36,983 bases of DNA, taken from the NCBI GenBank assembly GCA_017537925.1, contig JAFYJW010000015.1, positions 1 to 36,983 on the forward strand, in the 5' to 3' direction. Positions within the stretch are counted from its first letter, which is position 1. Every line of letters starts with the position of its first letter. The notes under the pieces are model-generated. The model was not told where the DNA came from. It ran no database searches and was given only the letters and a program-made list of their open reading frames with translations. The DNA comes from Synergistes sp. (GTDB taxonomy: Bacteria; Synergistota; Synergistia; Synergistales; Synergistaceae). This document shows, piece after piece, positions 15,398-24,584 of the stretch. A program made the position numbers and the translations under genes.

Positions 15398-16849
15398 TTA
15401 CAGCGTACGTTTAGGTATTTTTATGGTTACGGTCGTACCTTTCCCTGGAGCGCTTACAATATCGAGACTGCCGCCCACCATTTCCCGAATTCGATACCGG
15501 GTATTTTCTATGCCTAAATGCTGCCTGCCGTCATCAACAGCCTGTGAGGCGTCAAATCCCGCCCCGTTGTCAGAAACCGTAACGATATAGTACTGATCAG
15601 TATCAAACGAGCAGATTTTGACCGTTCCGCCCATCCTGGTCTTACAGATGCCGTGTCTTATGGCATTTTCAACCATCGGCTGCACCGACAGCGCCGGCAC
15701 AGGGAACGCATCCCGTTTTATATCGTATTCAATGCTCAGCTTGTTTGGAAAACGAAGCGTCTCAAGCCAGGCATAGATTTTTATGTGGCGCAATTCCTTC
15801 GAAAATGAAATGGGATCGCTTTTATTTGCAAAACTGATATTTTCACGAAGATAATCTGAAAATGTATTGGTAGCCTTCGCGGCAAGCCCCGGATCCTCTT
15901 CGCACAGCGCCGCAATGACAGACAGGGAATTATACAGGAAATGAGGCTGCATTTGTGAGATCATGGCAGAAACCTGAAGCTCTATCTGTTCTTTCTCATG
16001 CCTTAAAACATTCTTTTCAAGCTCATCACTGGCGTTAAAAAAAATAAGACAGATCGGCAGCATGACTACGACGGTTAGCAGGCCCCAAACTGAAATACTC
16101 CTGCTCAAAACTTCCAGATTCAAAGACAGTACCGAAAACAGGACAGGAGAAAAAATACAGCATAAAAATGATAGTTTGCGAGTCCTGCTCAATTTTGAAA
16201 GGAGCGTGGCGGCAGACAATGAAATAAGGCAGAATAAATCTATGGTGATGCTGATATAATCCTCCACGCTGTTGGAATAAATACCGTCATTTGTGATAAG
16301 AAAAAGAACCGGTCTGTACAGATTGATAATAATGGCGCCGGTATAAATGATGACCCCTGCGGAAATTAGTAATGTAACGGTGCGGGTAATGGCCGACTCT
16401 TTAATAAACTGTTTCTGATAAAGCCAAATTGTCAAAAAAAGCAAGATGGAAAAAAAATAAGTCAAAGATGCTAACAGGGCTATCTGGCGAGAATGGCCGT
16501 GCAGCCCGTAAATACTGCTCACAAGAGCGGAAAAGAAAAGCGCAATAAAAACATTAAGGAGAAAGAGCATAAAATAACGCATAACTCCGGCAGTTTCTTT
16601 TTTTACGATCAAATACCCTGCCAGCAGTGTTAAAAAAACGAGGCAGAGAATATGGGCGATTTTGGATAAGCACATAGAACTATCCCTGAAAATACCGCTT
16701 TTTATCACCACAGCTATGCAGGACAGCGACAGTAAGCACATGACTCCAAGAGCACCCAAAAGGAACGCCCTGTAATTGTCTGTTACCAGATTTTTACGTA
16801 TTTCACTTTTCTGCTTGAATTGCTCTTTTGCGATTGTATAACTTGACAT
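15398..16849 (-). CDS. LytS/YpdA-type sensor histidine kinase
   Basis: A 483-residue membrane sensor kinase. About eight hydrophobic helices fill residues 26-272, without a recognisable extracellular sensor domain. A short coiled linker leads to a His_kinase domain with His303 in QPHFLYNSL, then a HATPase_c domain with N-box ENAIRHG (394-400) and G-box DNGAGFD (427-433). The frame extends upstream to a TTG, but GGGGG followed by TAAAA lies directly before the ATG at 16849, so that start is chosen. It ends 84 bases before the esterase-like gene, and that gap holds a promoter, so the kinase can be expressed separately from the regulator. The likely partner is the response regulator at 11841-12629. 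The signal is unknown; the membrane part or a partner protein may sense it. Confidence 0.9.
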   Translation of the reverse strand: MSSYTIAKEQFKQKSEIRKNLVTDNYRAFLLGALGVMCLLSLSCIAVVIKSGIFRDSSMCLSKIAHILCLVFLTLLAGYLIVKKETAGVMRYFMLFLLNVFIALFFSALVSSIYGLHGHSRQIALLASLTYFFSILLFLTIWLYQKQFIKESAITRTVTLLISAGVIIYTGAIIINLYRPVLFLITNDGIYSNSVEDYISITIDLFCLISLSAATLLSKLSRTRKLSFLCCIFSPVLFSVLSLNLEVLSRSISVWGLLTVVVMLPICLIFFNASDELEKNVLRHEKEQIELQVSAMISQMQPHFLYNSLSVIAALCEEDPGLAAKATNTFSDYLRENISFANKSDPISFSKELRHIKIYAWLETLRFPNKLSIEYDIKRDAFPVPALSVQPMVENAIRHGICKTRMGGTVKICSFDTDQYYIVTVSDNGAGFDASQAVDDGRQHLGIENTRYRIREMVGGSLDIVSAPGKGTTVTIKIPKRTL

Positions 16850-17017
16850 TTTTACCCCCAAAAGATTACAAACATTTAAGACATTCAGACTGATACCGGT
16901 TTCTTGCTTACCTTTCCGAACAACAGCAATAAATACTGAATTGCGTTCAAAAACGGTTTCAGATTCTTATTTTATCAGTATTATGCCGTAAATATTATTT
17001 TTTAATAGGGATAAATT

Positions 17018-18028
17018 TTAGTTGGGGTTAGTCTTCTGCCTAACGATTCTGATATACTCCCTCAGTTCCTCCGGCAGGGGCTGTGTGAAGGACAGCCGTT
17101 CCCCGGTGCGGGGATGCCTGAAGGAAAGCTTCCATGAATGAAGGAAGAGACGTTCGGGGGGGAAGGGCGACGTTCTTGACGGGGCGTAGAGCCTGTCGCC
17201 GACGAGCGGGCAGCGGAGCGCCTGCATATGTACCCTTATCTGGTGTGTGCGGCCGCTGTGCAGCGTACAGCGGATAAAGGAAAAACCGCCATGGCTCCAG
17301 ATTGTTTGATAATCTGTCCATGCCTCGCGGCCGTCTTCAACGCAGGCCATTCTCTGCCTGTTGTAAGGGTCTCGCCCTATCGGGAATTTCACGCTGCCGC
17401 ACGGGGTTTTCGGCGTTCCGTAACAGAGCGCAAGATATTCCTTGTTTACGCGGCGTTCTTTGAAGTCTTTGAAGAGCCCTTCCTGCGCAAGGCCGTTTCT
17501 GGCAACGACCATAAGCCCGGAAGTCGTTGCGTCAAGCCTGTGGACTATGCCGGGGCGGCGCACGCCGTTTAACATGCCTATGTCCGGGTAGCGGAAAAGA
17601 AGGCCGTGCACGAGGGTGCTGCTCCAGTGCCCCGGAGCGGGATGCACTACGAGTCCTGCGGGCTTGTTTATGACTATCAGGTCTTTGTCTTCGTATACGG
17701 TCTCAAAGTCGATATCCTGCGGCTCAAGATCGAGAGTTTCGGGAGGCGGCACAGTGACGGAGATGATATCTCCTTCGGAAAGCTTTATCGACGGCTTTAT
17801 CCTGCGCTCCGGCAGAAGTTTTGTCTGCCCTTCTTTTATCAGCTTCTGGGAAAATGTGCGGCTTACGCCTAAAAGTCCCGAGAGGACATAATCAAAACGG
17901 TGCCCGCAGTACTCCCCTGTTACGGTGAACTGCTGCACCGAAATACCGGAAGGAGAAGGATCCGCTGTAAGATCCTTCTCCTCTTCCGGGAAAATGCTGT
18001 ATGTTTCGTTACTGTTTATCGAGCACAT
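17018..18028 (-). CDS. RluA/RluD-family 23S rRNA pseudouridine synthase
   Basis: This 336-residue protein converts uridine to pseudouridine in RNA, most likely large-subunit rRNA. An N-terminal S4-like RNA-binding domain (about 35-100) precedes the catalytic domain. The catalytic aspartate lies in HRLD, and the following residues are ATTSG where most relatives have KDTSG. The conserved SGRTHQIRVH segment is present near residue 265. Length and layout fit the RluD group. It overlaps the end of ileS by 20 bases and has no clear ribosome site of its own, so it probably depends on coupled translation. The exact target uridine cannot be told. Confidence 0.9.
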   Translation of the reverse strand: MCSINSNETYSIFPEEEKDLTADPSPSGISVQQFTVTGEYCGHRFDYVLSGLLGVSRTFSQKLIKEGQTKLLPERRIKPSIKLSEGDIISVTVPPPETLDLEPQDIDFETVYEDKDLIVINKPAGLVVHPAPGHWSSTLVHGLLFRYPDIGMLNGVRRPGIVHRLDATTSGLMVVARNGLAQEGLFKDFKERRVNKEYLALCYGTPKTPCGSVKFPIGRDPYNRQRMACVEDGREAWTDYQTIWSHGGFSFIRCTLHSGRTHQIRVHMQALRCPLVGDRLYAPSRTSPFPPERLFLHSWKLSFRHPRTGERLSFTQPLPEELREYIRIVRQKTNPN

Positions 18029-20792
18029 CGCGGCATCTGTCGCAGATGCCTTTTTCGGCCACTTCGGCGCGTCTCTTCCAGCAGCGCGGGCACTTCTCCG
18101 CCGTTGATTTTGAAACGCCTATCACAAGTCCCGTCGTTTCATCATTGTATATGACGTCGGCGTCTTTTACTTCATCCACGACTTTGCAGCCGGAAACTAT
18201 CAGGATATTCTCCCATGTGACGTCGTCTATCCCGGCTTTAAGTGATTTGTAGTAGTCGCTCAGGCAGACCTGCACGTTTGCGTCAAGCGGATGGCCTATG
18301 ACGCCCTTGCCGCGCGCGGCTTCAAGTCCGCGCAGAGCAGCCTGGCGCGCCATCATGAGCAGATCCCACTCTTCCTCGATAGCGGGGTCTATGCCGTCTG
18401 CTTCGCTGCCCGGCCAGTCGGCAAGCAGGACGCTCTTCGGGAGCCTCGGATCCATCTGAAGCATCTTCTGCCAGATCTCTTCAGCTGTGAATGAAAGGAC
18501 GCAGGACATCATCTGCGTTACGCCTTTGAGCACATGCCACATTACGGTGCGTATAGAGCGGCGGCTGTTTGCGTGCTGTTCGTCGGCGTAGAGCTTGTCT
18601 TTGCTCACGTCGATATAGAAGGACGAAAGCTCGTTGTCGCAGAACTGATGGATCAGCGTCATCGGCTGATGGAATTCATATTCGTCGAATCCTGCCGTTA
18701 CGCGCTGGCGCAGGCGCTCAAGCTTGAGCATTATATATTTGTCGACTGGCTCAAGCTGGTCGTTGGGCAGTATATCTTCAGCCGGATTAAAGCCCGCGAG
18801 GTTCGCAAGCAGGAAACGCGCGGTGTTGCGTATCCTTCTGTAGGACTCTATCAGGTTGCGGAATATCTCTTCGGAGATGCGCACGTCGCCTCTGTAGTCG
18901 GATGACGCGACCCAGAGACGCAGGATATCTGCTCCGTTTTTATCGATGATGTTCTCCGGCTTCATGACATTGCCGAGTGATTTTGACATCTTCTGTCCGT
19001 CCGGTCCCATGATGAAGCCGTGCGTGAGAACGATCTTGTAGGGAGCTGTGCCGCGCGTTGCCACGCTGTTCAGGAGCGACGTCTGAAACCATCCGCGGTG
19101 CTGGTCGCTGCCTTCGAGGTACATATCGGCAGGCCAGGAGAGATCTTCCCAGTTGTCAAGAACTGCCGAGTGGCTGGTGCCTGAGTCGAACCAGACGTCC
19201 ATTATGTCCGTATCCTTGCGCAGATGTTTGCTGCCGCACTTCGGGCATACCGCGAGGTCGCCCACCAGCTCTTCCGGCGAGAGAGTCCACCAGCAGTCGC
19301 TTCCCTCTTTGCGCACGCGGTCGGCTACGCGCAGCACACGGTCAGAAGTCAGTATGATCTCACCGCAGTCTTCGCAGTAGAAGGCCGGGATGGGCACGCC
19401 CCATGTGCGCTGACGGCTGATGCACCAGTCGGAGCGGTCGCGGACCATGTTTGTTATTCTTTCCTTGCCCCAGTCGGGCACCCACCTGACTTCGTCTATG
19501 CATTTGAGGGCCTCGTCGCGGTAGTCTGCGACGGAAACGAACCACTGAGGCGTGGCGCGGAATATGACCGGCTTTTTGCAGCGCCAGCAGTGCGGATATG
19601 AGTGCGTTATCTTGAGGCGCCCGAGCAGACGTTTTGATTCGCCTAAAAGCTCGAAGACCTTCTTTTCTCCCTCCGCAAGGCTCATTCCGCCGAATATCGG
19701 CGTGTCTTTGTAATAATGCCCTGTCTCGTCGACGGGGTTGTAGATCTCTATGCCGTATTTGACGCCCGTCTCATAGTCTTCGGTTCCGTGTCCCGGAGCG
19801 GTGTGGACGCAGCCTGTGCCCGCGTCAAGAGTTACATAGTCGGCAAGCACGAACGGGACGTCGCGGTCATAGAAGGGGTGCAGCGCCAGTGAATGCTCAA
19901 GCTTTTCACCGCGGCATACGAGTATAGGCTCGCCGAAGGAAAGCTGCGTCGCGCGCTCAACTTCTTCCTTAAGACCGCAGGCGATGAGGTATATCTTCTC
20001 CCCGACTTTGTAGAAGCCGTATTCGAAGTGCGGGTGTATGGCGACTGCCATCGATGCGGGAAGCGTCCACGGCGTCGTCGTCCAGATTATGACGTCGACG
20101 TCTTTGCCTTCGAGCTCAGGGAAGAGCTTTGCGGCATCCGTGTATTTATATGCCACGAAGATGGAGGGCGAAGTCTCGTCGCTGTATTCGATCTCCGCGG
20201 CGGCAAGAGCCGTCTGGCAGTCTGTGCACCAGTATATGGCCTTGCGTCCCTTGTAGACGTATCCCTTGTCGATCATCTTCGCGAAGCCTTCAAGCTGCGT
20301 GGCTTCGTAGGCGGGAATCAGCGTCATGTAGGGATGCTCCCAGTCGCCGATGACTCCGAGGCGTTTGAACTGACCTGTCTGTACGTCGGCGAATGAACGC
20401 GCGTATGCCGCGCATCTCTTGCGCAGGTCTACGGGATTTATCTTATCCTTGTCGAGATTCTGCTCTTTAAGGACCTTGAGCTCGATAGGCAGTCCGTGAG
20501 TGTCATACCCCGGCACATATGGCGCGAAATAGCCGCGCTGCCATTTGTACTTGACAACGAAGTCCTTGAGTATTTTGTTTGTCGCGGTGCCTATATGAAT
20601 GCTTGCGTTCGCGTACGGAGGGCCGTCGTGAAGTATGAATGACGGCTTGTCTTTGTTTTTCTTTTTGAGCTCGCCGTACAGATCCATATCCTGCCATAAC
20701 TTTAAAAACTCCGGCTCTCTCTGTGAAAGATTAGCGCGCATAGGGAAATCGGTTTTTGGAAGGAAGAGCGTATCCTTATAATCGTTTGCCAT
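18009..20792 (-). CDS. ileS: Isoleucyl-tRNA synthetase
   Basis: A 927-residue class I aminoacyl-tRNA synthetase that charges tRNA-Ile with isoleucine and edits valine. The HIGH-type motif reads HIGT (66-69) in PPYANASIHIGT, and KMSKS is intact in GQKMSKSLGN. The long insert between them is the CP1 editing domain. The C-terminus carries a zinc-knuckle-like CPRCW...CDRC pair, as in the E. coli-type enzyme. The frame opens at a TTG at 20825, but GGAGG lies seven bases before the ATG at 20792, which is the likely start. An extended -10 promoter lies upstream. rluD-like follows with overlap. Confidence 0.96.
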   Translation of the reverse strand: MANDYKDTLFLPKTDFPMRANLSQREPEFLKLWQDMDLYGELKKKNKDKPSFILHDGPPYANASIHIGTATNKILKDFVVKYKWQRGYFAPYVPGYDTHGLPIELKVLKEQNLDKDKINPVDLRKRCAAYARSFADVQTGQFKRLGVIGDWEHPYMTLIPAYEATQLEGFAKMIDKGYVYKGRKAIYWCTDCQTALAAAEIEYSDETSPSIFVAYKYTDAAKLFPELEGKDVDVIIWTTTPWTLPASMAVAIHPHFEYGFYKVGEKIYLIACGLKEEVERATQLSFGEPILVCRGEKLEHSLALHPFYDRDVPFVLADYVTLDAGTGCVHTAPGHGTEDYETGVKYGIEIYNPVDETGHYYKDTPIFGGMSLAEGEKKVFELLGESKRLLGRLKITHSYPHCWRCKKPVIFRATPQWFVSVADYRDEALKCIDEVRWVPDWGKERITNMVRDRSDWCISRQRTWGVPIPAFYCEDCGEIILTSDRVLRVADRVRKEGSDCWWTLSPEELVGDLAVCPKCGSKHLRKDTDIMDVWFDSGTSHSAVLDNWEDLSWPADMYLEGSDQHRGWFQTSLLNSVATRGTAPYKIVLTHGFIMGPDGQKMSKSLGNVMKPENIIDKNGADILRLWVASSDYRGDVRISEEIFRNLIESYRRIRNTARFLLANLAGFNPAEDILPNDQLEPVDKYIMLKLERLRQRVTAGFDEYEFHQPMTLIHQFCDNELSSFYIDVSKDKLYADEQHANSRRSIRTVMWHVLKGVTQMMSCVLSFTAEEIWQKMLQMDPRLPKSVLLADWPGSEADGIDPAIEEEWDLLMMARQAALRGLEAARGKGVIGHPLDANVQVCLSDYYKSLKAGIDDVTWENILIVSGCKVVDEVKDADVIYNDETTGLVIGVSKSTAEKCPRCWKRRAEVAEKGICDRCRDVLDKQ

Positions 20793-20848
20793 GAGACAAC
20801 CTCCGTTTAAGCGGAAATCCGCCAAAATGCGTAATGTACAACTAAAGT

Positions 20849-20857
20849 ATTATAGCA
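20849..20857 (-). promoter_or_regulatory. Extended -10 promoter of ileS
   Basis: Minus-strand TGCTATAAT is a perfect extended -10 element about 55 bases before the ileS start. No good -35 box is seen, which is normal for this promoter type. Confidence 0.5.
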
Positions 20858-20923
20858 GAAATGCCGGAAAAATAGTGTGCCGGAGCTGGGCTTCGGAATA
20901 TCCTTATTCGCTTCTCTTTCTTA

Positions 20924-20952
20924 TTGAATTATTATGGAAAAACTTATAGAAT
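20924..20952 (+). promoter_or_regulatory. Promoter of rubrerythrin
   Basis: TTGAAT (20924-20929) and TAGAAT (20947-20952) are separated by exactly 17 bases and lie 40 bases before the rubrerythrin start. GAGGGGGA at 20979-20986 is the ribosome site. Confidence 0.6.
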
Positions 20953-20991
20953 TACTATATACGGTAAATTTCATATTGAGGGGGAAATACC

Positions 20992-21525
20992 ATGGAGCTT
21001 AAAGGAAGCAAAACAGAGAAAAATCTGTGGGAAGCCTTTGCCGGAGAATCAATGGCGCGCAATAAGTATACATATTTTGCGTCAGCAGCGAAAAAAGCAG
21101 GTTATGAGCAGATAGCCGCTATATTCCAGGAAACAGCCGATAACGAGAAAGAGCATGCGAAGCTGCATTTCAAGGCCCTTTCGGGAATAGGCGATACGCT
21201 TGCTAACCTTCTTGCCGCAGCTGCCGGTGAAAATGAGGAATGGACCGATATGTATCCGCGCATGGCGAAGGAAGCCCGCGAAGAAGGCTTTGAAGATCTT
21301 GCCGTTATGTTTGAGGGCATTGCAAAGGTCGAGGCCGAGCACGAGAAGCGCTACCGCGCCCTTGCCAAGAATATAGAAGACGGGACCGTATTCGCGAAGA
21401 ACGGCAAGCTCTTCTGGAAGTGCCGCAACTGCGGAGCTGTCTTCGAACTGGACAAAGCCCCGGAAAAATGCCCGGTCTGCAGCCATCCGCAGGCCTACTT
21501 CGAGATCCAGGCGAAGAACTGGTAA
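20992..21525 (+). CDS. Rubrerythrin
   Basis: A 177-residue rubrerythrin, a non-haem iron peroxidase that removes hydrogen peroxide in anaerobes using reduced rubredoxin or NADH-linked donors. The N-terminal four-helix ferritin-like domain (1 to about 135) carries di-iron ligands in [21 protein letters not shown] and [10 protein letters not shown]. The C-terminal rubredoxin-like domain has two cysteine pairs (CRNC and CPVC) for a single iron. The length is slightly below the classical 190 residues. It is cytoplasmic and monocistronic, with its own promoter and a strong terminator. Confidence 0.95.
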   Translation: MELKGSKTEKNLWEAFAGESMARNKYTYFASAAKKAGYEQIAAIFQETADNEKEHAKLHFKALSGIGDTLANLLAAAAGENEEWTDMYPRMAKEAREEGFEDLAVMFEGIAKVEAEHEKRYRALAKNIEDGTVFAKNGKLFWKCRNCGAVFELDKAPEKCPVCSHPQAYFEIQAKNW

Positions 21526-21547
21526 GTTTTTTCCGAAAGAGCAATAA

Positions 21548-21584
21548 AAAAGAGGCGGCGCATGAGCGTCGTCTCTTTTCTTTT
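21548..21584 (+). terminator. Bidirectional terminator between rubrerythrin and fchA
   Basis: A 13-bp stem (21548-21560 with 21567-21579, two G-T pairs) and a six-base loop, flanked by A-rich sequence on the left and T-rich on the right. It can end the plus-strand rubrerythrin transcript and the minus-strand fchA transcript. Confidence 0.85.
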
Positions 21585-21606
21585 ACATTGCTGTACGCCT
21601 GACTTG

Positions 21607-22236
21607 CTATTTGAGGGCCGCTTCTACCAGCTCTGCCGTTTCGGCCGCGTACTTCCCCGCTTCGGCAAGCGCTTTTTCCATTCTTTCGCGGCAATCTTTC
21701 GCAAATGCTTCGTCCTTTATGCCCGGCAGGTTTATCTTTACGTTGTAGGCGGCCGCTTTTGCGGCGGCTTCAGCCAGGAGCGCGGCGACTCCGGCGTCGC
21801 TCACTGCGCTTGCATTGCCGTATTTCGCGGCGGCGACGGAAAGCACGGCTGCTTTCACGCAGCTTTCAAGAGTGCGGAGCGGCACTGCCGTCGCTGTCTT
21901 CGACGCCTCGGCCATTGCGGCTCTGCGCGCTGTTTTCTGTTCTTCCGTGTCCTTGGGCATTTTGAGCGCCTTCATGAAGATATTGAAGGACTCCGTGTCT
22001 TCGTTCATCAGATTCGTGAATTCGACGCCGAGTTTTCCTGCCGCTTCAAGTACCTTGCCCATCTCATCCCAGCCGTCTTTGTACTTTTCTTTGCCGATCG
22101 TCAGGTTTGCCACCATCGATTCGAGATTCGCCGCAAGCAGTCCGCATAACGCGGCTACGCTTCCGCCGCCGGGAGCGGGGGAATTAGAAGCAAGTTCGTC
22201 AGAGAATGCTTTGATCGTCATTTCTTCAAATTTCAT
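21607..22236 (-). CDS. fchA: Formimidoyltetrahydrofolate cyclodeaminase
   Basis: A 209-residue stand-alone cyclodeaminase (FTCD_C family, EC 4.3.1.4). It converts 5-formimidoyl-THF to 5,10-methenyl-THF and ammonia. The start MKFEEMTIKAFSDELAS and the glycine-rich PAPGGGSVAAL (21-31) are family hallmarks, and the length is typical of the separate bacterial enzyme. AAGGAGA precedes the ATG. It follows hutU on the same strand by 73 bases. It finishes the one-carbon branch of histidine degradation started by ftcD on the opposite strand, recovering the formimino carbon for folate metabolism. Confidence 0.94.
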   Translation of the reverse strand: MKFEEMTIKAFSDELASNSPAPGGGSVAALCGLLAANLESMVANLTIGKEKYKDGWDEMGKVLEAAGKLGVEFTNLMNEDTESFNIFMKALKMPKDTEEQKTARRAAMAEASKTATAVPLRTLESCVKAAVLSVAAAKYGNASAVSDAGVAALLAEAAAKAAAYNVKINLPGIKDEAFAKDCRERMEKALAEAGKYAAETAELVEAALK

Positions 22237-22309
22237 TGAGACGTCTCCTTATTTCTTGTTATTACATACAGGAAAGCGGACGCAGATATGCCGTTTTCCT
22301 GCCGTTTTG

Positions 22310-24328
22310 CTATTTGCTGTTTTTGACAAGCTCTGTCAGGTACGCGTCGTCCGCTATATAGGGCAGCGTTATGTGACCGTCCCCGCGCTTGCTGTTGAAG
22401 GTCTCGACTGTCTCTATCGCGTGCTCGTTGCGTGCCCACGCTCTGCGGGCGACGCCGCTTATGACGTCCCAGCTCATCGATTCCGTTATTATGCGGTCCA
22501 CTCTTTCGCTGCCGTCGAGCACGAGTCCGAAGCCTCCGTTTATCGCTTTGCCTGTGCCTACTCCGCCGCCGTTGTGCAGCGCGACAAGGCTCATGCCGCG
22601 CGCGCAGTTGCCCGCGAATGTGTGTATCGCCATATCGGCCATGATGTTGCTGCCGTCTTTGATGTTCGACGTTTCACGGTACGGGGAGTCCGTGCCCGAT
22701 ACGTCGTGGTGGTCTCTCCCGAGCATAACGGGCCCTATCTCGCCGTTTCTCACCATTTCGTTGAACTTGAGCGCTATGCGCATCCTTCCCTCTTCGTCCT
22801 GATAGAGGATGCGGCATTCTGTGCCTACTACGAGCTTGTTCTTCTCGGCGTCGCGGATCCAGACCCAGTTGTCGTGATCCTGGAAGCGGCGCTTCGGGTC
22901 GATGCAGTCCATAGCTGCCCTGTCTGTCTTTTTCAGATCCTCGTGGCTGTGGGAAAGGCAGCACCAGCGGAACGGACCGTAGCCGTAATCGAAGAGCAGC
23001 GGCCCCATTATGTCTTCTACGTATGACGGGAAGACGAAACCGTCGAAGGTGTCTTTGCCGTTTTTGGCTATTTCTTTCACTCCAGCGTCAAATACGGCGC
23101 GCATGAAGGAGTTGCCGTAGTCGAAGAAGTAAGCGCCCTTTGCGTGAAGAGCCTTGATGAGTTCAAAGTGTTTTCTGAGGCTCTTGTTGACCAGCTCGAT
23201 GAATGTCTTTTTATCTTCGGCAAGCAGGCGCGTTCTTTCCTCGAAGCTTATGCCCTGCGGGCAGTAGCCTCCGTCGTATACCGCGTGGCAGGACGTCTGG
23301 TCCGACAGCAGTTCGACTTTTTTATCGTTGTCGAGCGCGTACTGCAGAAGATCCACGACGTTGCCTTCATAAGCTATCGAAAGGGCTTCGCCCCTTGACA
23401 TTGCCTCTTCCGCCCATTTGAATGCTTCGGGAAGGTCTTTCGTTCTTCTGCTGACCCAGCCCTGGCTGTGCCTTGTGTCTATGCGCGACGGATCGACTTC
23501 TGCTATTATCGCGGCGGCTCCTGCGATCTCCGCTGCTTTGGGCTGTGCGCCGCTCATGCCGCCGAGTCCTGACGATATGAAAAGATGCCCCGCAAGCCCC
23601 TTTCCTTCCGGAAGGTGGAACATTTTGCGTCCCGCGTTGAGCAGCGTGTTGTATGTGCCGTGCACTATGCCCTGAGGGCCGATGTACATCCAGCCGCCGG
23701 CTGTCATCTGTCCGTAGTTCGCGACGCCTATGGCCGTAGCGCGGCGGAAGTTTTCGGGGTCGTCGAAGAGGCCAACCATAAGGCCGTTCGTAAGTATCAC
23801 GCGCGGCGCGCCCGGATGCGAACGGAAAAGTCCGAGAGGATGCCCGGACTGCACGACGAGCGTCTGATCCTGCGTCAGCACTTCGAGGTATTTTTTGATG
23901 AGCCTGTACTGCATCCAGTTCTGGCATACCTGCCCGGTCTCGCCGTATGTTACCAGCTCGTAAGGATAGAGAGCCACGTCAAAATCCAGGTTGTTGTCTA
24001 TCATGACCTGGAAAGCTTTGCCTTCTATGCAGCGCCCCTTGTACTCGTCTATCGGCTTGCCGTGGATGCGTCCCTGCGGCCTGAAACGATATCCGTAGAT
24101 GCGCCCGCGCTCCATGTATTCTTTAAGAAACTCCGGAGCCAGCTCTTTGTGGAACTTTTCCGGAATATAGCGCAGCGCGTTTTTCAGCGCGAGCACGGTA
24201 TCCTGTTCGCTCAGGACCTGTCCTCTGTTCGGCGCTCTTCTTATGCCTGCCTCAAACTCGGGTTTGGGCGGCAGTCCGTCCGGAAAATCAAGACGAAGTT
24301 CCAATGTTTTTCCTTCAGCATCAAACAT
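22310..24328 (-). CDS. hutU: Urocanate hydratase (long form)
   Basis: This 672-residue urocanase (EC 4.2.1.49) adds water to urocanate to give imidazolonepropionate, using tightly bound NAD+. The NAD-binding and active-site region contains NGGGVGTGKAINGG near residue 607. The protein is longer than the roughly 555-residue HutU of Pseudomonas or Bacillus and close to the about 670-680-residue form of animals and some anaerobes, with an extra N-terminal region (FPDGLPPKPEFEAGIRRAPN). GGAG lies about ten bases before the ATG. It is transcribed divergently from hutH and followed by fchA. Confidence 0.96.
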   Translation of the reverse strand: MFDAEGKTLELRLDFPDGLPPKPEFEAGIRRAPNRGQVLSEQDTVLALKNALRYIPEKFHKELAPEFLKEYMERGRIYGYRFRPQGRIHGKPIDEYKGRCIEGKAFQVMIDNNLDFDVALYPYELVTYGETGQVCQNWMQYRLIKKYLEVLTQDQTLVVQSGHPLGLFRSHPGAPRVILTNGLMVGLFDDPENFRRATAIGVANYGQMTAGGWMYIGPQGIVHGTYNTLLNAGRKMFHLPEGKGLAGHLFISSGLGGMSGAQPKAAEIAGAAAIIAEVDPSRIDTRHSQGWVSRRTKDLPEAFKWAEEAMSRGEALSIAYEGNVVDLLQYALDNDKKVELLSDQTSCHAVYDGGYCPQGISFEERTRLLAEDKKTFIELVNKSLRKHFELIKALHAKGAYFFDYGNSFMRAVFDAGVKEIAKNGKDTFDGFVFPSYVEDIMGPLLFDYGYGPFRWCCLSHSHEDLKKTDRAAMDCIDPKRRFQDHDNWVWIRDAEKNKLVVGTECRILYQDEEGRMRIALKFNEMVRNGEIGPVMLGRDHHDVSGTDSPYRETSNIKDGSNIMADMAIHTFAGNCARGMSLVALHNGGGVGTGKAINGGFGLVLDGSERVDRIITESMSWDVISGVARRAWARNEHAIETVETFNSKRGDGHITLPYIADDAYLTELVKNSK

Positions 24329-24390
24329 TACCGATCAGCTCCATTCCTTTAAATTGTCAGCAAATCTTTTGACGAATCCGATTTTCTGTC

Positions 24391-24418
24391 TTGACTAAGA
24401 TGAATTTTTTAATATACT
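24391..24418 (+). promoter_or_regulatory. Possible hutH promoter
   Basis: TTGACT (24391-24396) and TATACT (24413-24418) with a 16-base spacer point toward hutH and would give a leader of about 160 bases. An alternative -10-like TATTATAAC at 24529-24537, with no good -35, would start transcription much closer to hutH. Sequence alone cannot decide between them. Confidence 0.35.
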
Positions 24419-24467
24419 GATTGTAGCGCAAAGGTTTAGGATTGAAAAGTATTAAAGTGTGAAAATG

Positions 24468-24487
24468 TTTCATTGACCTTAATGAAA
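24468..24487. promoter_or_regulatory. Inverted repeat in the divergent hut regulatory gap
   Basis: TTTCATT (24468-24474) and AATGAAA (24481-24487) form a perfect 7-bp inverted repeat around six bases. Near-symmetry extends outward (ATG left, ACAT right). Its size and place between hutU and hutH suit the operator of a dimeric regulator controlling histidine use. No regulator gene is next to it in the window. Confidence 0.5.
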
Positions 24488-24584
24488 ACATGATTTCCCG
24501 CACCGCTGTAATTTTTTCAGCTGTGCTTATTATAACACAGAATCAGAAGATAAAAACTTTAAGCTTAATAAGGAGGGTTCTTAT

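Noticed and set aside
16862-17017. Candidate promoter or terminator between rluD-like and the kinase
   Set aside because: The gap is AT-rich with scattered -10-like hexamers, but no convincing -35/-10 pair, no hairpin with a T-run and no copy of the tandem-repeat operator could be found.
22237-22309. Direct repeat AACGGCAGGAAAACGGCA between hutU and fchA
   Set aside because: Short and imperfect, with no link to a promoter or stem; most likely chance.
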